In this document: positions 56,487 through 64,000 of the stretch, piece after piece
Position numbering within the stretch: position 1 is the stretch's first letter
Layout of the letters: every line of letters starts with the position of its first letter
NCBI GenBank assembly: GCA_012520505.1
Contig: JAAYOC010000021.1
Location: 143,218-207,217, forward strand
DNA from: Oscillospiraceae bacterium
GTDB taxonomy: Bacteria > Bacillota > Clostridia > Oscillospirales > Acutalibacteraceae
Length of the DNA stretch: 64,000 nt
Reading direction: 5' to 3'
Position numbers and translations under genes: made by a program
The notes under the pieces: model-generated
The model's database searches: none
The model's input: only the letters and a program-made list of their open reading frames with translations
What the model was told of the DNA's origin: nothing

Positions 56487-58868
56487 TTACGAGCGGAGAA
56501 CTGCTCCGATTCCTTCTGCTGCCTCGATTGCAGCATTAATTGCTAAGTTACATTCTTCATCTGTAAGAGTCCTTTTTGCAGAACGGAATTTGAGATTGAA
56601 TGCAACGCTCTTTTTGCCTTCACCAACTTGTGTACCCTCGTACACATCGAAAAGTTCAATACTTTCAAGATTTTCACCGGAAGCATTAACGATTGTTTTT
56701 TGAAGTGTAAGTACAGGAAGGGTTTTTTCTACAACAAATGCAAGGTCATAAGTTGTTGCCGGAAATTTAGGAAGTGCTTTGTATACGCGCTCAAGGTTTG
56801 CAATGTTGAATAGATATTCAACATCTATACAAGCCATATAAGCACGAGTTTCTATTTCATAGTTTGTAAGCACTTGTGGATGAACTTCACCGAGGATTGC
56901 AACTTCCTTTTCATTTATTAGTATCTTACCGCATCTTCCGGGATGAAAAACAGGACATTTTGTAACTGCAGTGATATCGTAATCTGAAATACCACATCTA
57001 TAAAGTATTTCTTCAATGATACCTTTTAGGACATAGTAATCTGTATCTTTTCCATACATACCGATTACAAGCTCTTGGTTCTCATCAGGCAATTCTTCAA
57101 GCCCGTTCGATTTATAGACTGTTGCAAGTTCAAATAATAAAGCAGATTCATTTCGGTTATTGTAATTTCTTGCCAGAACAGACAACATAGAAGGCATTGA
57201 AGATGTTCGCATAACACTCGTATCTTCACCAAGTGGATTTAAAATAACGACAAAGTCACGGAGAGTGGAATCAGAAGGTAAACAAATCTTATCGTAATCT
57301 TTTGGACTTACGAATGAGAATGATTGCACTTCGGATAGCCCTGAACTGATTGCTAGTTTTTCAAGTAGGGCATTAAAACTTTGTCTTTTTGTGAGCGATG
57401 CATTAGCGATACCTGAAAGAGCATGACTTGGAATATTGTTATATCCATAAAATCTCGCAATTTCTTCAGAAAGGTCTGCTTGATGTGTAACATCATTTCT
57501 AAAAGTAGGAATAGTAACGATTCCATTTTCTACAGAAAAGCCTATTCTACGTAGAATTTTGGCTTGCTTATCAGCTGAAATATTAATTCCAATGAACTTA
57601 TTTGTCCATTCCGGGTCGAATGGTAAGGTATTTGCCTTTACAGGTGATACATATCTGTCAACCACACCGGAAACTACATCGCCGGCATCAAGTAGTTGGA
57701 CAAGTTCGAGAGCTCGAGTAAGTACCCTATTACAGTCGTCCGGATTGAGTTGTTTTTCAAAACGTGAAGAGGACTCGGTACGCATACCTAGTGCTTTTGC
57801 AGCACGTCTGACGGAAGGACCGTTAAAGCATGCAGATTCAAAAACAATAGTCTTAGTGTCGTCCATAATACCTGAATATTCGCCACCCATAACACCGGCA
57901 ACAGCGACCGGTTTTTTTGCATCAGCAATTACCATAATGTCAGAAGTGAGTTCTCTTTCTTCGCCATCAAGAGTTGTGATTGTTTCACCTGCAACAGCAT
58001 TTCTAACAATTACATGGTTTCCTTCAAGGAAACGAAGATCAAAAGCATGCATTGGTTGACCATATTCAAGCATTACATAGTTTGTTATATCTACGATGTT
58101 GTTGATAGGTCTAACACCTGAAGCACGAAGGCGTTCACGCATCCAGCGAGGGGATGGAGCAATTCGTGCGTTTTTTACTACACCACCGACATAACGGTAA
58201 CAGGTTTCTGGAACTTCAATATCGACTTTGAGATAATCAGCAACATTTTCAATACCGTTCTTTACGACTGGAGTTTCAACTTCAAATGGAAGGTCGTAAG
58301 TTGCTGCAACTTCACGTGCAAGACCAACAACTGATAGGCAATCAGGTCTGTTTGAAGTAATTTCAAATTCAACGATTGTGTCATTTAAACCAATGGCATC
58401 TCTAATATCAAGGCCCAGAGTTTTATCACAGTCGTCACCTAATATGAATATTCCATCTTCGACAGCATATGGGAAATCGTGAAGAGTAAGACCCAGTTCA
58501 GCAATAGAACAAAGCATACCTTCAGATTTAACTCCACGAAGTTCACCTGCTTTTATTCTTTTGCCGCCGGAAATGACAGAATTATCTTTTGCCACCGGAA
58601 TAATATCACCAACAGTAAGATTTTGAGCGCCGGTAACAATTTGTAACGGAGTGCTTTCACCGATATCAACTGAACAAACCCACAAGTTATCTGCATCTGG
58701 ATGTTTTTCAATTGAATCTATTTTACCTACAACAATATTCTCAAATTCAGAACCCTCAACTTCATATCCTTCAACTTTTGAACCGGAAAGTGTGAGTGCT
58801 TCTGCAAAATTTTTATCTGTATCTTTAACAGCAACAAAATCTGCTAACCATCTTTTAGATAAATACAT
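56487..58868 (-). CDS. pheT: Phenylalanine--tRNA ligase beta subunit
   Basis: IEKHPDADNLWVCSVDIG, KAGELRGVKSEGMLCSIAELGL, ITSNRPDCLSVVGLAREVAA, GMRTESSSRFEK. Confidence 0.97.
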   Translation of the reverse strand: MYLSKRWLADFVAVKDTDKNFAEALTLSGSKVEGYEVEGSEFENIVVGKIDSIEKHPDADNLWVCSVDIGESTPLQIVTGAQNLTVGDIIPVAKDNSVISGGKRIKAGELRGVKSEGMLCSIAELGLTLHDFPYAVEDGIFILGDDCDKTLGLDIRDAIGLNDTIVEFEITSNRPDCLSVVGLAREVAATYDLPFEVETPVVKNGIENVADYLKVDIEVPETCYRYVGGVVKNARIAPSPRWMRERLRASGVRPINNIVDITNYVMLEYGQPMHAFDLRFLEGNHVIVRNAVAGETITTLDGEERELTSDIMVIADAKKPVAVAGVMGGEYSGIMDDTKTIVFESACFNGPSVRRAAKALGMRTESSSRFEKQLNPDDCNRVLTRALELVQLLDAGDVVSGVVDRYVSPVKANTLPFDPEWTNKFIGINISADKQAKILRRIGFSVENGIVTIPTFRNDVTHQADLSEEIARFYGYNNIPSHALSGIANASLTKRQSFNALLEKLAISSGLSEVQSFSFVSPKDYDKICLPSDSTLRDFVVILNPLGEDTSVMRTSSMPSMLSVLARNYNNRNESALLFELATVYKSNGLEELPDENQELVIGMYGKDTDYYVLKGIIEEILYRCGISDYDITAVTKCPVFHPGRCGKILINEKEVAILGEVHPQVLTNYEIETRAYMACIDVEYLFNIANLERVYKALPKFPATTYDLAFVVEKTLPVLTLQKTIVNASGENLESIELFDVYEGTQVGEGKKSVAFNLKFRSAKRTLTDEECNLAINAAIEAAEGIGAVLRS

Positions 58869-58882
58869 AAATCACACCTCCG

Positions 58883-59902
58883 TTAAAATTGTTCAAGAAA
58901 ACGGATGTCGTTTTCATAAAGTAAACGCATATCGTCGAGTCCAAATCTAAACATAACGATTCTTTCAAGTCCAATTCCAAATGCAAAGCCGGAATACTTT
59001 ACAGGGTCAATTCCACCGTTTTGTAGAACTTGTGGATGAACCATTCCACCACCTAAAATTTCAATCCAACCTTCATTTTTACACATTGGACAACCTTTGC
59101 CGCCACACTTGAAACAAGAGATATCAACCTCACATGAAGGTTCAGTAAACGGGAAATGGTGAGGTCTAAAGCGAGTTTTTGTTTCAGGACCATAAAGTCT
59201 TTTAGCAAAGGCTTCGAGAGTACCTTTAAGCTCAGCCATTGTAATACCTTCATCCACCACAAGTCCTTCAATTTGATGAAATAGTGGGGAATGTGTTGCG
59301 TCAACAGCATCAGACCTAAAAACACGACCTGGAGCTATGATTCTAAGAGGTGGTTTTGTAGTCTCCATAACCCTTATTTGACATGGAGAAGTCTGAGTTC
59401 TAAGAAGCATTTTGTCGGTAATATAAAATGTGTCTTGAGTATCACGAGCAGGATGATCAGCGGGTATATTTAAAGCTTCAAAGTTGTAGTAATCCCACTC
59501 AACTTCGGGACCTTGTGCAATTGAGAAACCCATACCCATAAAGATATCTTTAACTTCATCGAGCACGATTGATAAAGGGTGTCTGTGACCGAGCACCTTA
59601 CGCTTTCCCGGCATAGATACATCAATGCTTTCAGTTGCAAGACGAGCATTGAGTCCTTCCATTTTTAGTGAAGCGGTTTTTGCTTCTATTTCGTCTGTAA
59701 TATACTGACGTACATCATTGGCAGCTTGACCAATAATAGGGCGTTCTTCTGCTGAAAGTCCACCCATCTGCTTTAAAACAGCAGTGAGTTCTCCTTTTTT
59801 ACCAAGGTATTTAATCCTTACTGCATCAAGCTCAGAAAGTGATGTAACTGTAGCAAGTTCAGCAGTAGCATTTGAACGCATTGCATTAAGTTGTTCTTTC
59901 AT
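58883..59902 (-). CDS. pheS: Phenylalanine--tRNA ligase alpha subunit
   Basis: [81 protein letters not shown]. Confidence 0.97.
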   Translation of the reverse strand: MKEQLNAMRSNATAELATVTSLSELDAVRIKYLGKKGELTAVLKQMGGLSAEERPIIGQAANDVRQYITDEIEAKTASLKMEGLNARLATESIDVSMPGKRKVLGHRHPLSIVLDEVKDIFMGMGFSIAQGPEVEWDYYNFEALNIPADHPARDTQDTFYITDKMLLRTQTSPCQIRVMETTKPPLRIIAPGRVFRSDAVDATHSPLFHQIEGLVVDEGITMAELKGTLEAFAKRLYGPETKTRFRPHHFPFTEPSCEVDISCFKCGGKGCPMCKNEGWIEILGGGMVHPQVLQNGGIDPVKYSGFAFGIGLERIVMFRFGLDDMRLLYENDIRFLEQF

Positions 59903-59931
59903 CTTAAGACCTTCCTTTAATATCTGGGCGT

Positions 59932-60150
59932 AAAAAAACTTCGCCCCAACACAGGGACGAAGTATACTCCGCGGTACCACCCAAATTCCTACATAAATGT
60001 AGGCACTTTAAGCCCCGTTCGTGGGAATACGTAAATGCTCAGGAGTGAACCGCTACCTCCGGCTCATAGTTGGCTTACAGCCCATGACCAACTTTCTCTG
60101 CCTAAACCGTTGTGAAATAGCTCTTTCCGTCACAGCACTTAATTTGATTT
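59932..60150 (-). ncRNA. T-box leader of pheST
   Basis: Minus strand contains aatttgggtggtaccgcgg (T-box) at 59969-59987, terminator acttcgtccctgtgttggggcgaagttttttt, stem I start gtgacggaaagagc, and candidate specifier TTC (Phe; + strand gaa 60047-60049). Confidence 0.92.
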
Positions 60151-60436
60151 CTAGACATAAACAATATAACATTAACGTTTATCTAAAGCAAGCACAAAAA
60201 AGTAGAGCAATTTAAATATTATGAATCACAGTTTACTTAGTGCAACATAACCAAAAAAACAATAAAATACTGAAAACGTTCATGGAATATTGCAATTGCT
60301 TTAAAGCTCCTAAATTATTAGAGTATTAACAAATATTGAACGGCGCACAATTATAATGTTTTTTATTTACGCGCGAAGTAAATATTAGTTAACGTAAGGG
60401 GTCAAAATATAAATAAATTGTGAAGGGGTTAGAAAC

Positions 60437-61885
60437 ATGAAAAGACGAATCATCTCATTCATACTATGCTTGGCAATGCTTTTGTCATTGGTACCAATAA
60501 GCATAGTGGCAACCGCAGAAGAAACACCTGTCGAAGGTACAACCTATGAAGGCATGGTGTCGGCTAACGGTCTTGAACTCGCTAAGCGAGTAACCGATAA
60601 CAAAGACGGTACTTACAAAGTACAACTTGAGGCGTATGCCACTGGTGAAGTTGTAACAACAACTACAATTGTAGAGAGAGCTATTCCAACAGATATCGTT
60701 CTTGTACTTGACGTTTCAGGATCAATGAATTATAGGTTTGGCGATAACCTTGGAAGGTATAAGGATATCAAATCAAGCCTTGATACTACTCTTGGTCAAA
60801 TCGAAGGGTATTATGGTTTCGATTTTAAAACTTCTGGTGGTAAAATGTATACTCCACTTAGGTACAACGCTCAGACTTCAAAATGGCAATATGGTAAATG
60901 GTCATACTGGTACGATGATTGGCTTTGGTACGATATTAGCGACAATGAGGCTAAACAAGTCGGTATTTCACGCATAGGTGCTTTAAAAGCAGCTGTCAAT
61001 AGTTTTATTGATTCGGTTAAAGCAAAAGCGGAAGAAGACGAGGAAAACGAGGTTGACCATAGAATTGCAATTGTTACGTTTGCAGATAATGCATCTGGAA
61101 GAGCTCCTTTAACCAACGTAGCTTCAAATGTAGATTACTTAAAGGGGATAGTAAATGGTTTAACAGCTAGCGGAGCAACAGCAGCTGACTATGGAATGCA
61201 ACGTGCAAATACAATTATCAGTGGAATTCCTGCAGACAGAGAAAGTAATAAAGCTGTAATTATGTTTACAGACGGAAGTCCAAATCATAGTAGTGGATTT
61301 AGTGAAACAGTTGCGAATAATACTATTGTTGCCAGTAAAAGCATCAAAAGTAAAAGTGCAAGTGTATACACAATAGGAATTTTTGATGGAGCAAATCCGA
61401 GTACACCTATTGATAGTGCAAGTGATACAAATAAGTATATGCATTTTGTTTCTTCAAACTACCCTAATGCTACAAGTATGACAAACTATGGTGCTCGTGT
61501 AGATGAAAATTTAAATTTCTATCTTGCAGCAGATAATGCGAGTGCTCTTTCAGATGTTTTCCAGACAATTTCTGAAACCATTGATAACCATTCGGTAACA
61601 ACAAGTGTAGAATTAGGTTCAGAGACAGTCGTTCATGACATTGTTGCTGATAATTTTGCTCTTCCGGAAGGTGCAGATGAAAATTCAATTGCTGTTTATA
61701 CGGTTGCTAAAGTAGCAGGCGAAGGTAATTGGGCAGAGCCTGTTGCATTTGTAGCAACAAAAACGGTTGTTGGAAAGTCTGTAAAGGTAAGTGGTTTTAA
61801 CTTTAAAGATAATTGCGTTACAGAAGAGCCAAAACCGGAGACAACGGACGACTATGGTAAAAACTTGTTATTGAGTTTACAGTAA
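60437..61885 (+). CDS. Secreted von Willebrand factor A domain surface protein, N-terminal part (frameshifted)
   Basis: Signal peptide MKRRIISFILCLAMLLSLVPISIVATA; MIDAS DIVLVLDVSGSMN; frame ends soon after A5 tract 61859-61863. Confidence 0.9.
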   Translation: MKRRIISFILCLAMLLSLVPISIVATAEETPVEGTTYEGMVSANGLELAKRVTDNKDGTYKVQLEAYATGEVVTTTTIVERAIPTDIVLVLDVSGSMNYRFGDNLGRYKDIKSSLDTTLGQIEGYYGFDFKTSGGKMYTPLRYNAQTSKWQYGKWSYWYDDWLWYDISDNEAKQVGISRIGALKAAVNSFIDSVKAKAEEDEENEVDHRIAIVTFADNASGRAPLTNVASNVDYLKGIVNGLTASGATAADYGMQRANTIISGIPADRESNKAVIMFTDGSPNHSSGFSETVANNTIVASKSIKSKSASVYTIGIFDGANPSTPIDSASDTNKYMHFVSSNYPNATSMTNYGARVDENLNFYLAADNASALSDVFQTISETIDNHSVTTSVELGSETVVHDIVADNFALPEGADENSIAVYTVAKVAGEGNWAEPVAFVATKTVVGKSVKVSGFNFKDNCVTEEPKPETTDDYGKNLLLSLQ

Positions 61886-64000
61886 CCCCTGATTACTCAA
61901 ATACATATGGTGGAAATAACATTGAGACAAATAGCAGGAATTCAGGAATTTATAAAGACAATCAACTTGTTGCTAATTTCCCGATGCCACATGCAGATAT
62001 TCCGGTAAGATATAATTTTGATGCTCAAGATTCTGCAATCTATGTGACACAGGAAGCAAATCTTAAAGATTTGATTGTTAACACAGTTAATGGTCCTGAT
62101 GGAAGTCTTAATGCTTACGTGGATATTTTATACACAATTAAAGACAGCAATGACAACGTAGTAGGAACATACTTAATTGAAGCAGGCGAAACTTTTGCAG
62201 AAGGTACATTCACAGGAGCAAATGTTGCTCTTACAGAGGATACAACTTATAAAGTTAGTTGTGCAGTTACTCCAATAGATGCGTCTGTAATAGGTGCTCC
62301 GGCTGTTGCTACGGCGGGTAAATATGATGGAGCTACAGTAAAGAATGCTACAGTTTACGTTTGGGCACCGGCAATTACTGAAGAAGATGATACAGTTGAT
62401 GCCGGAACAAAGGTTAATCTTAAGGACTATGTAGAAGCAGTATGGACTTCTACTTCTGGTGCTCCTACACCGGCAGGCGTAGCTCCGGCACTTACATTTG
62501 ATGTAGCTAAATCAGATAACATAGTAATTGCAGGTTTCGCTGATTATGAAATGCTTGAAGATACAGATTTCTTTGTTATCAATGTTAAAGCAGGCGACGT
62601 TGCTGTTGATTCAGCAAATGTTACATTTAGCAATAACGGAACTGCAACAAATAAATATACAATTAATGTCATCTATTATTCGGTGGCATTTGATGAAAAT
62701 ATTGAAGGCAAAACTGTAAATGGAATGCCTGAAGATTATGTAAATGTAATTCCAAATAGTACAGTTGCGGAACCAACACCTGATCCAACAGTTGAAGGTT
62801 ATACATTTGGTGGATGGTATACAGATAAAGATTGTGAAAACGCATACGACTTTTCAACAGCAGTAACAGCAGATATTACTCTTTATGCCAAGTGGACGGC
62901 TAATGCATATGAAATTAGATTTAACAAAAATACAGATGGCGCTACCGGTATAATGGATAATCTTCAGATGAAGTTTGATGAAGCAAAAAATCTTACAGCG
63001 AATGCTTTTGCAAGAGCTGGATACACTTTCGCTGGCTGGGCTAAGTCTGCTGCAGGCGTAGTAGAATATGCTAATGGAGCATTAGTTGAAAATCTTACAT
63101 CTGTTGCTAATGATATAGTTGATCTTTTTGCTCAGTGGACGGTTAGAACAGATACTGCTTACAAAGTAGAGTTCTACAAACAAGCAAATGGAGCATACTC
63201 TGCAACGGCAGATAGTTTTGTTACACGTACAGGTACAACAGATACAACAGCTTCAGTTACAGATGCAGATAAAACTGCACCGGCAGGTTATGCATTTGAT
63301 TCAGCAGCAGGAAATGTTCTTTCAGGAACAATTGCAGGTGACGGTTCACTTGTACTTAAGGTTTATTTCAAAGAACAGTTCACAGTTAAGTACCAGCCGG
63401 GTGACAAAGGAAACTTTGCAGAACAATCAACAGGTTCACTTGACTACAATGCAGCAACACCTGCATTTGCAGGCGACACAACTGATTGTGCAGCTGGTTA
63501 CCATTTCACAGGTTGGTCACCAACAGTTGCAGATAAAGTAACAGCAAATGCTACATATGTTGCTCAGTGGGCTCCAAATACAGATACGAAATATACAGTA
63601 GAGTACTACTATGCAGAAAATGGCGTATATCCATCGACAGCAAATAGTTCTGATGTTCGTCAAGGTACAACACTCGCTACAGTTTCAGTAACTGATGAAG
63701 ATAAAGTTCCGACAGAAACCGGTTATGCATTCCATAACGGTTATTCAGGAAATGTTCTTGCCGGAACAATTGCAGGTGACGGTTCACTTGTACTTAAGGT
63801 TTACTTCAAAGAACAGTTCACAGTTAAGTATCAGCCTGGCGACAAAGGAAACTTTGCAGAACAATCAACAGGTTCACTTGACTACAATGCAACAACACCT
63901 GCATTTGCAGGCGACACAACTGATTGTGCAGCTGGTTACCACTTCACAGGTTGGTCACCAACAGTTGCAGATAAAGTAACAGCAAATGCTACATATGTTG
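61864..64000 (+). CDS. Continuation of the vWA surface protein in another frame: Listeria-Bacteroides (Flg_new/InlB B)-type repeats; runs off window
   Basis: Translates IEFTVTPDYSNTYGGNNIETNSRNSGIYKDNQLVANFPMP...YTFGGWYTDKDCENAYDFSTAVTADITLYAKW...YTFAGWAKS...; open to the window end. Confidence 0.85.
63310..64000 (+). repeat. Long coding direct repeat, period 438 bp (146 aa)
   Basis: 63310-63562 and 63748-64000 nearly identical (ggaaatgttctt...acatatgttg); second copy reaches the window edge. Confidence 0.92.

Noticed and set aside
60021-60215. 64-aa plus-strand ORF
   Set aside because: Lies antisense within the T-box leader.
63188-63979. Plus-strand ORFs of 117 and 94 aa rich in Q/L
   Set aside because: Out-of-frame readings of the surface-protein repeat; their mutual similarity only reflects the DNA duplication.

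Overview
AT-rich Firmicutes/Clostridia-type chromosomal window with mostly housekeeping content. From left to right it holds yebC-mrnC-obgE; a hydroxyacid-metabolism segment; two glycyl-radical-enzyme (GRE) systems flanking a HTH/Fic module and an ECF sigma/anti-sigma/secreted-protein operon; and a tightly packed operon of a membrane-anchored linalool dehydratase/isomerase-like protein, a Cu-type P-ATPase and a TauE/SafE protein. These are followed by an aldehyde dehydrogenase, tRNA-Ser(CGA), a three-gene NuoE/NuoF/GltD-type flavin oxidoreductase (StnABC-like), a CsoR-family regulator, two divergent GGDEF/EAL proteins, a membrane pyrophosphatase, a reduced dcw division/cell-wall cluster (mraZ to ftsZ), rpmE, pheST with a T-box leader, and a large vWA/repeat surface protein truncated by the window edge. 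Most notable: (i) a single 1108-aa ORF fusing a radical-SAM GRE activase to its GRE; (ii) a second GRE with an N-terminal SCP2-like extension, split by an apparent 2-bp change in an (AT)5 tract; (iii) a membrane-fused Ldi-like enzyme keeping the Cx8C catalytic-cysteine spacing; (iv) the vWA surface protein, split by an apparent 1-base loss in an A tract; (v) many short tandem repeats in intergenic DNA, at the murF ribosome binding site and inside murF, suggesting a slippage-prone genome. No CRISPR, rRNA, phage or transposase was seen. All calls come from reading the sequence and motifs; no database search was run.
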